This document shows, piece by piece, positions 43,404 to 52,422 of a stretch of DNA of 64,000 nt (its first letter is position 1; the number at the start of each line of letters is the position of its first letter). The position numbers and the translations under genes were made by a program. The notes beneath the pieces are model-generated. The model had not been told where the DNA came from and did not search any database. It worked only from the letters and a program-made list of their open reading frames with translations. This stretch comes from JAJZGK01 sp035538795 (lineage in GTDB: Bacteria; Pseudomonadota; Alphaproteobacteria; Rhodospirillales; Magnetospirillaceae). The stretch lies in assembly GCA_035538795.1 (NCBI GenBank), contig DATLJS010000033.1, forward strand, positions 23,957-87,956, read 5' to 3'.

Positions 43404-46064
43404 TCAGATACCGCCTCCAGCCGAGAAAAGAGAGCCATTAATCGGCAGGCAAACGACGAAGGTTGCGCCGCCGCCTTTGGTTTCCTCGAGAAACAGCCTG
43501 CCGCCGTGTTTGTTGACAACGGTGTTCAGGCATAGCGCCAATCCTTGGCCGGTTCCTTTGCCGACCGCCTTGGTCGTGAAGAACGGGTCGAAAATCCGCT
43601 GGCGGAGTTCGTCCGGGACGCCCGGCCCGTTGTCGCTGATGCGCACTTCGACGGCATTGTCGTTTAACGAACTGCTGATGCGGATGAGGCCTTGGGTGTT
43701 CAGCGGGGCGTGGATTTCCGACAAGGCCTGGGCGGCGTTGACGATCAGATTGAGAAAAACCTGATTGATGTCCGAGGCGAAACACTCGACCGGCGGCAGA
43801 TCCGCGGCCAGATCCAGTTCAAGGTTTGCCACCTGTTTCCATTCGTTGCGCGAAATGGTGACGGTGCTTTGCAGGGCGCGGTTGATGTCGGTAACGGTTT
43901 TCGTGGTGGTGCCGGGGTGCGAGAACTCTCTCATCGAGCGGATGATCCCGGCGACATGTTCGGTGCCTTCCAGCGACTGGGAGGTGGCGATGGGCAGTTC
44001 TCCCAGCAAATATTCGAGGTCGTGGCGGGTGAAAATTTCGCGGGCTTCGCGCTCGTCCTCGGGCGATAGACGCTTGCTGGCGATCAGGTCGCGGATATGC
44101 TCGAAAAGGGCGGAAACCTGATCCAAAGACTTCAGGATGAAGCGGAGATTGTCTCCGACATACTGGATGGGGGTGTTGATTTCATGGGCGATGCCGGCGG
44201 CCAATTGGCCGACGCTGGCCAGGCGTGAGGCCTGTTCCGCCTCTTTCTGCGCGCTTTTCAGCGCTTCGATACTGCGGAAGGAAATCACCACGCCCTCCAA
44301 TTCTTGATCCTGGCGGATAGGGGCGACGGCATAACGGACGCTGATTTTTTCCCCGCCGGTGGTTTGAACGATGGCGTCGTCATCGGAAAGAGGCTGATGC
44401 AGGGCGATGGCCCGTTCCACCACAGCCGTCTCGAACGAGGCGGCCTGTCCGTCGATGAACAACCGGACCAGATCGTCAAGGCGAGGGGTGGACTGCTCTT
44501 CGATGCCGAGAAATTGCCGGGCGGCCGGATTGGCGAAGGTGACAAGGCCATGGCTGTCGATCAGCAGGACGCCGTCGAACAGGCTGGAGGTGATGGCTTC
44601 TAACCGCCGCTGGCTGAAGCGCAGCGCCTTTTCCATGCGGGCCTGTACGGCCAGAGAATCGATTTCCTCGGATCCGTTGTCCATTTCGGCGAATTGATCG
44701 ACCAGATGGTGCGACGTCCTGGTTCGCAGACGGTTCAGAAGATCGACCCGGCTCAGGCGGCACGAGGTGAAGTAGTTTACGAAGCGTCCGTAATGAACGG
44801 GGAATTTTTCCATGAACGAGTCATGGAATTTCGTGCCGTCCGGAACGTCAAAGAAGAACAACCCCGATAGCGTCTGATTGATATTAATGCCGAACAGCTC
44901 GCCAAAAGTGGAGAAACCGGCGACCGGACAGCCCCACAGGCCGTTGATCTGTCCCAACTGGCCGCCGTTGTTCAGGCGGCGCAGGATGCAGTCGTTGAGA
45001 ATCCCGGCGACAGGGTGGGGTTTGCCTTTGAGAAATTCTTGATAGTCGGTGCGTGTCTGGGTGATGAAATCGATTTTATCAAGAAGATAGAGACGGTCGC
45101 CGGCATTGACGTCGCAATAGAAGGAAACGACGCTCTTGCCCAGATCGATTCCGGCGACCGAGCGGATGTAGATTTCACCGTCCAGATCGATGCCGAAGGT
45201 GTGATTTTCCAGGCGTTGGTGCAGTTCCTCCAAATCACATCCCAGCACCTGGGCCATGGCGGCCGGCGCCGAAAGGACGGCCAGGGTGTCGGGGTCGACG
45301 ACGGTGGAAATGGTGCGGCGGTCGGGGTCCGCCTTCAGCACGACGAAGGACTTTTCCGTGCGCCGGAAGTTTTGACTCTTCAAAACGGAAAACCGCTTGT
45401 CTGTCGCCAGTTTCAGAAAGACGACCACGGCATGGTTTTCCAGAACGGTTTTTCCGTCGTAAATCAACGTCGAGCGGAAATCGAATTTTCCGCCGGCCGA
45501 TCCGCCGATGAACAGACAGGGAAAACGGCCGGATTGGTATACCGCCTCCATGAAATAGCTCTCGCAGGCGGAAACGCCGTCGATGAACGTCAGGGCGATG
45601 GTGTCGGCGCTGTCGATGATGAAGGGAACCGTCAGTTCGGCAAGCTCCGAACGGATTCGTTTCAGCCGCTCTCCCCGGCTGATGGGAGGCGCTTTGCCCC
45701 GAATATCATCGTTGTGAAGAGGAACGGCATGCACGCTGACGGCGGAGATCAATTGCCGGCTGAAGCTTTGGGCGACCACCGATTGCCGTTGTTCTTGCGC
45801 TTCGCGGTACAGGTTTCCCGGAGCCGACGAAGCCTCGCAAAGCTCTCCCGCTGTGGAAACGGCAATGACAGGTATTTCTCCGGCCTGAGCCGAAAGGCGC
45901 GCGACGGTGTCCGTAAAGTCTACATATGGCGATACATATGCCAGTATGATGGATGCGGATTTTCCATCGAATTCGAGAAATGGTTTTTCAAAATCGCTTA
46001 TACATTCCGATTGAATGATTTTTGTATATTTTTCCATTGCCATATCGTTCTGATTATTTTTCAT
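43404..46064 (-). CDS. FIST-domain sensor histidine kinase with PAS domain
   Basis: 886 residues, no membrane helix. FIST_N/FIST_C region (about 30-480): IILAYVSPYVDFTDTVARL, PCLFIGGSAGGKFDFRSTL, LGQINGLWGCPVAGFSTFGELFG. Then a PAS domain (about 535-650, LFDGVLLIDSHGLVTFANPA), a kinase core with His in GQLAAGIAHEINTPIQYV, N-box INQVFLNLIVNAAQ, G-boxes DNGPGVPDEL and GKGTGQGLALCL. FIST domains are thought to bind small molecules such as amino acids. ATG at 46064 chosen among close candidates. No response regulator is adjacent, so its partner is unknown. Confidence 0.92.
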   Translation of the reverse strand: MKNNQNDMAMEKYTKIIQSECISDFEKPFLEFDGKSASIILAYVSPYVDFTDTVARLSAQAGEIPVIAVSTAGELCEASSAPGNLYREAQEQRQSVVAQSFSRQLISAVSVHAVPLHNDDIRGKAPPISRGERLKRIRSELAELTVPFIIDSADTIALTFIDGVSACESYFMEAVYQSGRFPCLFIGGSAGGKFDFRSTLIYDGKTVLENHAVVVFLKLATDKRFSVLKSQNFRRTEKSFVVLKADPDRRTISTVVDPDTLAVLSAPAAMAQVLGCDLEELHQRLENHTFGIDLDGEIYIRSVAGIDLGKSVVSFYCDVNAGDRLYLLDKIDFITQTRTDYQEFLKGKPHPVAGILNDCILRRLNNGGQLGQINGLWGCPVAGFSTFGELFGININQTLSGLFFFDVPDGTKFHDSFMEKFPVHYGRFVNYFTSCRLSRVDLLNRLRTRTSHHLVDQFAEMDNGSEEIDSLAVQARMEKALRFSQRRLEAITSSLFDGVLLIDSHGLVTFANPAARQFLGIEEQSTPRLDDLVRLFIDGQAASFETAVVERAIALHQPLSDDDAIVQTTGGEKISVRYAVAPIRQDQELEGVVISFRSIEALKSAQKEAEQASRLASVGQLAAGIAHEINTPIQYVGDNLRFILKSLDQVSALFEHIRDLIASKRLSPEDEREAREIFTRHDLEYLLGELPIATSQSLEGTEHVAGIIRSMREFSHPGTTTKTVTDINRALQSTVTISRNEWKQVANLELDLAADLPPVECFASDINQVFLNLIVNAAQALSEIHAPLNTQGLIRISSSLNDNAVEVRISDNGPGVPDELRQRIFDPFFTTKAVGKGTGQGLALCLNTVVNKHGGRLFLEETKGGGATFVVCLPINGSLFSAGGGI

Positions 46065-46220
46065 GGCCGGATCTTTTATTTTGTGGTGCGTGAACGCTAC
46101 GTGTTCTGTCAACCTATCATTGCAATTTTATGCGAAAGCATCCAGCTATCAAAAGAACAATACTGCTGCCGATGACGGGGCGTGACGCGGCCTTTCTTCC
46201 GGGTGGAGCGGTCTGGCTGC

Positions 46221-47204
46221 TTATCCGCCGGTTTGATACATTTGCCGGAACGAGATCGGCATGGCGCCGGCGGCAATGAAATCGTGACTCTTCGGCTTGC
46301 GCTCGATGGCGGCGAGGATGGCGTTCTTCAGGGCTTCGTCGCTTTCATGGTTGCGCAGCAAGGGGCGCAGGCTGACGCTGTCGGGCTGCCCAAGGCATAG
46401 ATTGAGCATTCCCGCCGCCGTCAGTCGGACCCGGTTGCACGACGCGCAGAAGCAATGGCTCATGGCCTCGATGCAGGCAAGGCGCCGGCCGGTCTCGGCA
46501 ATGTCCCAATAGCGTGCCGGGCCGTCGCTGCGGTAATCGGACGGCACCAGCGTCCAGCGCCGGGCGAGCCGCTGGCGAACCTCGTCGAGGGGCAGGTACT
46601 GAGACGCCCGTCTTTCGGCCAGCCCGCCCAACGGCATGGCTTCGATCAAAGCCATGTCGAAGCCCCGATCGCCGCACCAGGAAATCAGGTCGTCGAATCC
46701 CTGGTCGTTGACGCCTTTCAAAGCGACCGTATTGATTTTCACCGTCAGCCCGGCTTCGCGGGCGACGGCCAGTCCGTTCAGAACCTGGGTCAGGTCGCCG
46801 CCGCGGGTGATGCGGCGGAAAATGTCGGCGTCCAGGCTGTCGAGCGAGACGTTGACCCGCTTGACTCCGGCCTCGGCCAGCTCGGGGGCGAAACGGGCCA
46901 GTTGGGTGCCGTTGGTGGTCAGGCAAAGCTCGCGCAGCCGTCCGGCAGCGATCTCTTTTCCCAACGGCCGCAACAAGTCCATGATGCCCCGCCGCACCAG
47001 CGGCTCGCCGCCGGTCAGACGAATCTTCCGCACGCCCAGGCGAATGAAGACCTGACAGAGCCGCTCCAATTCCTCGATGCCGAGAATGTCGGAACGCGGC
47101 AGGAAGTCGGGATCGTCGGCCATGCAATAAAAGCAGCGCAGATTGCAGCGGTCGGTGACGGAAACCCGCAGATAGGTGATTGGGCGGCCGAAGGAGTCGA
47201 TCAT
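46221..47204 (-). CDS. moaA: GTP 3',8-cyclase, molybdenum cofactor biosynthesis
   Basis: 327 residues. Radical-SAM motif CNLRCFYC near residues 21-28, with TGGEPLVRR for SAM binding. The C-terminal second cluster has CFCASCNRVRLTAAGMLNLCLG. The protein ends in the conserved Gly-Gly (MYQTGG), required for activity in the family. It catalyses the first step from GTP to cPMP. The gene is 82 bp after torA on the same strand, so cofactor supply may be coupled to TMAO reductase expression. ATG at 47204 (MIDSFGRP). Confidence 0.97.
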   Translation of the reverse strand: MIDSFGRPITYLRVSVTDRCNLRCFYCMADDPDFLPRSDILGIEELERLCQVFIRLGVRKIRLTGGEPLVRRGIMDLLRPLGKEIAAGRLRELCLTTNGTQLARFAPELAEAGVKRVNVSLDSLDADIFRRITRGGDLTQVLNGLAVAREAGLTVKINTVALKGVNDQGFDDLISWCGDRGFDMALIEAMPLGGLAERRASQYLPLDEVRQRLARRWTLVPSDYRSDGPARYWDIAETGRRLACIEAMSHCFCASCNRVRLTAAGMLNLCLGQPDSVSLRPLLRNHESDEALKNAILAAIERKPKSHDFIAAGAMPISFRQMYQTGG

Positions 47205-47286
47205 GGCGGTTGCCCCGATTGTTATTGTTGTGACCATCCTCGCCCGATCCCCCCGGCAGGAAGGATCGGGCGGCGGATTTGGATGG

Positions 47287-49749
47287 TCAGGAGGCCGCTT
47301 TCGGCGCCGTGAAAGCGGAAAGCGCCGGTACCGCGCCCTTGTATTTTTCAACGTCGCCGACGGCGGTGTGGCCGCAATTGCCCTGGGCCAGCTTCGACGT
47401 GCCGATGTCGACGGTCAGGACGTTAACGTCGCCGTATTTGCACAGGCTGCCGTCCTTGGCCGGATCGACCGGATCGTACCAGCCGCCTTCGCTGATGCGG
47501 ATGACGCCCGGACGAATGTCGTCGGTGACCTGGGCGCCGGCCAGAATCTGGCCGCGGTCGTTGAAGACGCGGACCACGTCGCCGTCCTTGATGCCGCGTT
47601 TGGCGGCGTCCTGGCGGTTGATCATGCACGGCTCGCGACCCGCCACGGCGTAGGTGTCGCGCAGCTTGGTGCCGCAAAGCTGCGAGTGAAGCCGGCTGTT
47701 CGGATGCTTGGCGTCGATATGCAGCGGGTATTTGGTGGTCGGTCCGCCCAGGCGTTCGACCGGCTCCATCCAGGTGGGGTGCGGCGGGCAATCGTCGTAA
47801 CTCATCTTGGCGATGTTGGTGGAATAGATCTGGATCTTGCCGGTGGGGGTGCCCAACGGTTCCAGCAGCGGATCGTCGCGGAATTTTTTGAAGCGGATGA
47901 AGTTCTTTTCGGCGTCGGAAACCGGGAACTCGATGACGCCGTCGCCGTTCCAGAAGGCGTCGAAGGGCGGCATGTGCCCCTTGGATTGCGGAATGGCGGC
48001 GTCGTAGAACGAGCGGAGCCAATCCATCTCGGTCTTGCCTTCGGTGAACTGCTGCTTCTTGCCCAGGCGGTCGGCCAAAGCGGTGAAGATGTCGAAGTCG
48101 GACTTCGCCTCGAAGATCGGGTCGATGACCTTCTTCATGGCGATCAGATAACGCAGGGAATAATCGCCGACTTGCTCAAGGTCGTTGCGTTCATAGGACG
48201 TGGTGGCCGGCAGCACGATGTCGGCGTGGCGGGCCGTCGGGGTCCATTGGCTGTCGTGGACGATGAAGGTTTCCACCTTGCGCCAAGCCTTGACCATGCG
48301 GTTGCGGTCCTGATGATGGACGAAGGGGTTGCCGCCCGCCCAATAGATCAGCTTGACGTCGGGATATTTGCCCTTGCTGCCGTTGAAGTCGAACTCCTTT
48401 CCGGGATTCAGCAGCATGTCGGTGATACGCGCCAGCGGGATCGAGGCGGCGCCGCTGCCGCTTAGCCAGGCCGCGCCGCCCGCCGCCGCCTTGCCGCCGT
48501 CGGTGATGCCGGCCAAAGCCGGAGCGTCGGACATGGGGGTGCCGCCGCTGGCATAGTGGTAGCTCAGGCCGAAACCGCCGCCGGGCAGACCGATCTGGCC
48601 CAGCATGCAGGCCAGCGTGACCAGCATCCAATGGGCCTGTTCGCCGTGATGCTGCCGTTGCAGCGACCAGCCGCTGGCCAGCATGGTGCGGTTCTTGGCG
48701 AAACGGCGGGCCAGATCCTTGATGAGGTCGGCCGGGATGTCGCAAATCTTCGACGCCCATTCGGCGCTTTTCGCCGTGCCGTCTTCCTGTCCCATCAGAT
48801 AGGGCAGGAATTTGTCGAAGCCGAAAGCGTAGTCCTTGAGGAACTTTTCGTCGTGCAGCTTCTCGACGACCAGGGTGTGGGCGATGCCCAGCATCAGGGC
48901 GACGTCGGTCTGCGGGCGCGGCGCGATCCATTCGGCGTTGAGATATTTGCAGGTTTCGGTGCGGATCGGGTCGATGCAAATGACTTTTTTGCCGCTGGCC
49001 TTGAAGGCTTTCAGACCTTCATAGGCGCCATGGTCGGCGACGCTCCAGCTGATCTGGTTGGTCAGCATGGGGTCGGCGCCCCAGAACACCATCAGGCTGG
49101 TGTTGTCGACTACCACCGGCCATGTGGTCTGCTGTTCATAAACCTCCAGGCTGCCCACCACATGGGGCATGATGACTTGCGAGGCGCCGGTGGAATAGTC
49201 GCCCGAGTGGGTGACGAAGCCGCCGTTCAGGTTCATCATCCGCCGCAACAGGTTGCGGGCGTTGTGCAGTTTGCCGGGGCTCATCCAGCCATAGGAGCCG
49301 GCGAAGATGCCCGCCGGTCCATGCTCGGCCTGAACCCGTTTCAGTTCCTTGGCGACCAGATCCAGGGCCTGATCCCAGGACACCCGGACGAAATCGCCGT
49401 CACCGCGGGTCTCGGGCGAGGCGCCAGGGCCTTTTTCCAGGAAGGCGCGGCGCACCATAGGGTATTTGATGCGGCTGGGCGAATAGACGGAATCCATGAT
49501 GCCGTCCAACTGGTGGCTGGGATGCGGGTCTTTTTCCCAGGGCCGGATCGCGGTGAAGCGGCCCTGGTCGACCTTGGCGCGGAAAGCGCCCCAATGGGAT
49601 GCGGTCAGCACCTCGCCCGAGGCGGGGGATGCCGCCTGGGCTCCGCGCGCCAGCAGACTGGGGCCAACCAGACCGATCGCCGCCATGGCGACGCCGGATT
49701 GAAGAAGATTTCGGCGGGTCAGGCCGCCTGTCGAGGTCATGGACATCAT
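47287..49749 (-). CDS. torA: Trimethylamine-N-oxide reductase, molybdopterin catalytic subunit
   Basis: 820 residues, DMSO-reductase family. Tat signal TRRNLLQSGVAMAAIG at residues 11-26 directs folded export to the periplasm. Mo-coordinating Ser is expected in HSGDYSTGAS near residue 186, with the TorA-typical IMPHVVGSLEVYEQQT. Other landmarks: WSLQRQHHGEQAHWM and DIVLPATTSYERND. There is no N-terminal [4Fe-4S] motif, as expected for TorA/DorA. It reduces TMAO (perhaps also DMSO) with electrons from TorC. Start at 49749 overlaps the torD stop. Confidence 0.96.
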   Translation of the reverse strand: MMSMTSTGGLTRRNLLQSGVAMAAIGLVGPSLLARGAQAASPASGEVLTASHWGAFRAKVDQGRFTAIRPWEKDPHPSHQLDGIMDSVYSPSRIKYPMVRRAFLEKGPGASPETRGDGDFVRVSWDQALDLVAKELKRVQAEHGPAGIFAGSYGWMSPGKLHNARNLLRRMMNLNGGFVTHSGDYSTGASQVIMPHVVGSLEVYEQQTTWPVVVDNTSLMVFWGADPMLTNQISWSVADHGAYEGLKAFKASGKKVICIDPIRTETCKYLNAEWIAPRPQTDVALMLGIAHTLVVEKLHDEKFLKDYAFGFDKFLPYLMGQEDGTAKSAEWASKICDIPADLIKDLARRFAKNRTMLASGWSLQRQHHGEQAHWMLVTLACMLGQIGLPGGGFGLSYHYASGGTPMSDAPALAGITDGGKAAAGGAAWLSGSGAASIPLARITDMLLNPGKEFDFNGSKGKYPDVKLIYWAGGNPFVHHQDRNRMVKAWRKVETFIVHDSQWTPTARHADIVLPATTSYERNDLEQVGDYSLRYLIAMKKVIDPIFEAKSDFDIFTALADRLGKKQQFTEGKTEMDWLRSFYDAAIPQSKGHMPPFDAFWNGDGVIEFPVSDAEKNFIRFKKFRDDPLLEPLGTPTGKIQIYSTNIAKMSYDDCPPHPTWMEPVERLGGPTTKYPLHIDAKHPNSRLHSQLCGTKLRDTYAVAGREPCMINRQDAAKRGIKDGDVVRVFNDRGQILAGAQVTDDIRPGVIRISEGGWYDPVDPAKDGSLCKYGDVNVLTVDIGTSKLAQGNCGHTAVGDVEKYKGAVPALSAFTAPKAAS

Positions 49750-50387
49750 GCGATCTCCCGTTCGAGGATTGCGGAGCCGGCCTTGTTCAGGACAAGGCGC
49801 TCTGTTTCGATAAAGGCCGTCAGCAGCTGCGCCGCGGCGGCATAAAAACCACTGCGGTCGCGTCGGCCGCACAGTTCGGTGAAGTCGGAAATCCAGGACA
49901 AATGCCGGTCCAGGAAACGCGCCTGTTCGGCGCGGTCGTCCCGGGCGATCAGTTGGGCCATGGTCATCAGTTCGACGGCCAGATGGTCGGGCGGTTCGGC
50001 GCAGCTTGCATCGACGGACAGGTCCAGCCGCCGCAACTCGTCCTCCATCCGTCTGGTGGCACGCTGGAACAGCCGCCCGTTATCGTCGGTGAAGGCGGAC
50101 TCGTAAGGCGGCACCGTGGCCGGCCCTCCGACGCCCAGGAACAGCAGAGAGAACGCCTGGCTGAGGTTGCGTTCGCAGGTTTCGACCCGCAACGCCTGGG
50201 TCATGACGGTCAGGGCGGGACGGAAAGCCGGGCTGTGTTCCAGATCCGCCAGGAACGCCGCGCCGGGACCGGACAGATGCGCGGCGATCCGTTCCTTGTT
50301 CAGGGGCTGGAGGAACAGTCCGCCCAGCCAGTGATAGAGCTGCGCCCGCTGTTCGTCGGTCATCGGGAAGGACAGGGTTTCAGCCAT
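49746..50387 (-). CDS. torD: TorD-family molybdoenzyme chaperone
   Basis: 213 residues, all-helical. Family segments: LYHWLGGLFLQPLN near the start, the central FLGVGGPATVPPYESAFTDD (the conserved PYES) and DHLAVELMTMAQLI. TorD binds the Tat signal and the immature apoenzyme of TorA until the cofactor is inserted. It overlaps torC (8 bp) and torA (4 bp), i.e. a tightly coupled torC-torD-torA operon. The order differs from the E. coli torCAD arrangement. Confidence 0.94.
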   Translation of the reverse strand: MAETLSFPMTDEQRAQLYHWLGGLFLQPLNKERIAAHLSGPGAAFLADLEHSPAFRPALTVMTQALRVETCERNLSQAFSLLFLGVGGPATVPPYESAFTDDNGRLFQRATRRMEDELRRLDLSVDASCAEPPDHLAVELMTMAQLIARDDRAEQARFLDRHLSWISDFTELCGRRDRSGFYAAAAQLLTAFIETERLVLNKAGSAILEREIA

Positions 50388-51570
50388 GGTGGCCTCCGGT
50401 ATCCTTGGCGTTGAACTGCAGGTACTTCTGCAGGAAGCGCACTTGTTCGTCGTCCAGCGAGGTGCGTCCGCGCATGGAGTTCATGGTGCCGGCCCATTGG
50501 TTGGCCAGGAAGTAGCCGGGCTCGCGCAGGGAATGACAGGTGCCGCAGGCGCCGTTGTACATTTCCTGGGCATAGGACCAGAGCTTGCCGCTGTCGGACA
50601 GCAGTGCATCCTTGGAGACCCAGGCCACCAGCGATGCGGCGTTCCAGGACAAGCCGGTATCCTCATCGACGGTGGCGGGCTGGCGTTCCACCTTGTCCAC
50701 CGCGGCGGGAGCCAGGGCGGCGGTGAAAATCCGCTGGCCGCGCAGGGCATAGAGCACGCGTTCGGCACCTTCTTGCTGCCAGCCGTCGATTTGAACCTTC
50801 AGCCAGTCGCCGTCGCGGGCCAGAACCTTCAGCTTGCTGGCGGCAAGAATCTTGCCGTCGCCCGCGCCGGCATTGGCCGCGTCGGCGGGCCTGTCCAGGA
50901 ACAAAGGCTTGGTGGTCAGGGTATAGAGGGTGTCGGCGCTGGCGTCTTCCTGGGCGCTTTGAGCCATCAGGTCCGAGAAGACCTTCTTATAACCGGCGCT
51001 CATGTCGGGCAGCTTATGGGCGATGCCCCGGTGGCACGAGATGCAGGTCTCGTTCTTCAGGGCCGCCGGCTCCATCTGCTTGACCGCCGCTTCGCGCTGT
51101 TTGTGGAAATCCATAGCGTCGAAGGAATGGCAGGTCCGGCATTCGCGGGAATCGGATGCGGCCATATAGTTCCAGACGATGCGGGCCATGCGGGGGCGCT
51201 GATCGTTGAATTTCTCGGGGGTGTCGATGGTGCCCAGAGCGGTCTGCAAAAGATCGTTGGAGGCTTTGACTTTGGCCACCAGCTTGGGCAGAAGCGCGTG
51301 GGGAACATGGCAATCCGAACAGATCGCCCGTACGCCCGAGGCATTCTTGAAATGGACCGTCTGTTGGTATTCGGCATAGACCGTATCGCGCATCTCGTGG
51401 CACGAAACGCAGAATTCCAGGCTGTTGGTATAGGTCATGACGGTGTTGAAACCGGCGACGAAAACGACGCCGACAACCGTGCCGACCACTCCCACCGTCG
51501 CCAGGGCGGCAAGGCCGTATCTGGCGCGCGGGGATTCCGGAGTAAGCCATTTGAAAAATCGTCTGTTCAT
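50380..51570 (-). CDS. torC: Pentaheme membrane c-type cytochrome TorC (NapC/NirT family)
   Basis: 396 residues. One N-terminal membrane anchor (about 20-45), four CXXCH motifs in the NapC-like domain (CVSCHEMRD, CSDCHVPHA, CRTCHSFDA, CISCHRGIAH) and a fifth in the C-terminal domain (CGTCHSLREPGY). This is the TorC layout: quinol oxidation at the tetraheme part, transfer to TorA through the C-terminal heme. First gene of the operon. A TorR-box-like element overlaps its start codon. Confidence 0.97.
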   Translation of the reverse strand: MNRRFFKWLTPESPRARYGLAALATVGVVGTVVGVVFVAGFNTVMTYTNSLEFCVSCHEMRDTVYAEYQQTVHFKNASGVRAICSDCHVPHALLPKLVAKVKASNDLLQTALGTIDTPEKFNDQRPRMARIVWNYMAASDSRECRTCHSFDAMDFHKQREAAVKQMEPAALKNETCISCHRGIAHKLPDMSAGYKKVFSDLMAQSAQEDASADTLYTLTTKPLFLDRPADAANAGAGDGKILAASKLKVLARDGDWLKVQIDGWQQEGAERVLYALRGQRIFTAALAPAAVDKVERQPATVDEDTGLSWNAASLVAWVSKDALLSDSGKLWSYAQEMYNGACGTCHSLREPGYFLANQWAGTMNSMRGRTSLDDEQVRFLQKYLQFNAKDTGGHHG

Positions 51571-51572
51571 GA
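51563..51572. promoter_or_regulatory. TorR-box-like element overlapping the torC start
   Basis: CTGTTCATGA matches 8 of 10 positions of the E. coli TorR decamer CTGTTCATAT. It overlaps the torC start codon, so it may be partly coincidental. A weaker relative (rc ACGTTCATGG, 6/10) is at 51643-51652. Confidence 0.3.
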
Positions 51573-51673
51573 CGCACGTCCGTTTCGTTCACGAGGCATT
51601 TCCGTAAGGGTAGGCTCTGTGCGTAAACTGCGTTGCCGGCGGCCATGAACGTCGTGTAGAAAATTGTAAATGG

Positions 51674-51683
51674 ATATGAACAG
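51674..51683. promoter_or_regulatory. Exact TorR box in the torC-torR intergenic region
   Basis: Read on the minus strand the bases are CTGTTCATAT, identical to the E. coli TorR decameric box. It lies 104 bp upstream of the torC start and 41 bp upstream of the torR ATG, a sensible place for control of both divergent units. Confidence 0.65.
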
Positions 51684-51723
51684 GCTATCCCTTGCCGACA
51701 AAGCGGGGCGAAGCGGAGGCGCG

Positions 51724-52422
51724 ATGCCGACCTTGCATAAAATCCTGGTCGTCGAGGACGATCCGGTCAGCCGCGAGACGCTGGCGGCTTATCTGCGCAA
51801 GGCGGGATACGAGGTGGCCGAGGCGGAGAACGGCGACGGCATGCGCCAGGCTTTGTCGCGCAACGATGTCGATCTGGTGATGCTCGATCTCAGTTTGCCC
51901 GGCGAGGACGGATTGTTCCTGCTGCGCGAATTGCGGCGTCAGTCCGAGGTCGGAGTGATCATCGTCAGCGGCCACGACGACGAGGTGGACCGTATCGTCG
52001 CCCTGGAAATGGGGGCCGACGATTACGTGACCAAGCCGTTCAACGTCCGTGAATTGCAGGCCAGGGCCAAGAATTTGATCCGCCGCACCCTGGCCGCCCG
52101 TTCGGAATCGCCGGATCAGCCGGTTCGCCGCTTCCAAGGCTGGACGCTGGATGTGCCCCATTGGTCGCTGACCGACCCCGCGGGCCGCGAGGTTCGGCTG
52201 ACGCGCGGCGAATTCGAGCTGCTGGTGGCTTTTGCCACCCGTTCAGGGCGGGTGCTGACCCGCGACACCTTGCTGGACTATGTCAGCCATCGCGACTGGG
52301 CGCCCAACGACCGGACCATCGACGTGCTGGTGGGCCGCTTGCGCCGCAAGTTGGAAAGCGATCCCAGTGCTCCCCGATTGCTCGTCACCATCCATGGTGT
52401 CGGCTACGTCTTTACCGGCTGA
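51724..52422 (+). CDS. torR: TorR-like OmpR-family response regulator
   Basis: 232 residues. Receiver: acidic pocket VVEDDP, phospho-Asp in LVMLDLSLPGEDG near residue 53, Lys in YVTKPFN. DNA-binding winged helix: LTRGEFELLVAFATRSGRVLT and RTIDVLVGRLRRKLE. It is divergent from torCDA and 3'-overlaps the hybrid kinase by 11 bp, so it is the natural regulator of TMAO respiration here. ATG at 51724 is preferred: it matches family N-termini, has GGAGG before it and leaves the exact TorR box outside the coding region. An ATG at 51670 would add 18 residues. Confidence 0.92.
   Translation: MPTLHKILVVEDDPVSRETLAAYLRKAGYEVAEAENGDGMRQALSRNDVDLVMLDLSLPGEDGLFLLRELRRQSEVGVIIVSGHDDEVDRIVALEMGADDYVTKPFNVRELQARAKNLIRRTLAARSESPDQPVRRFQGWTLDVPHWSLTDPAGREVRLTRGEFELLVAFATRSGRVLTRDTLLDYVSHRDWAPNDRTIDVLVGRLRRKLESDPSAPRLLVTIHGVGYVFTG

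Noticed and set aside
47205..47286. Molybdenum-cofactor riboswitch before moaA
   Set aside because: The 82-bp gap is too short for the known aptamer and only one simple hairpin is present.
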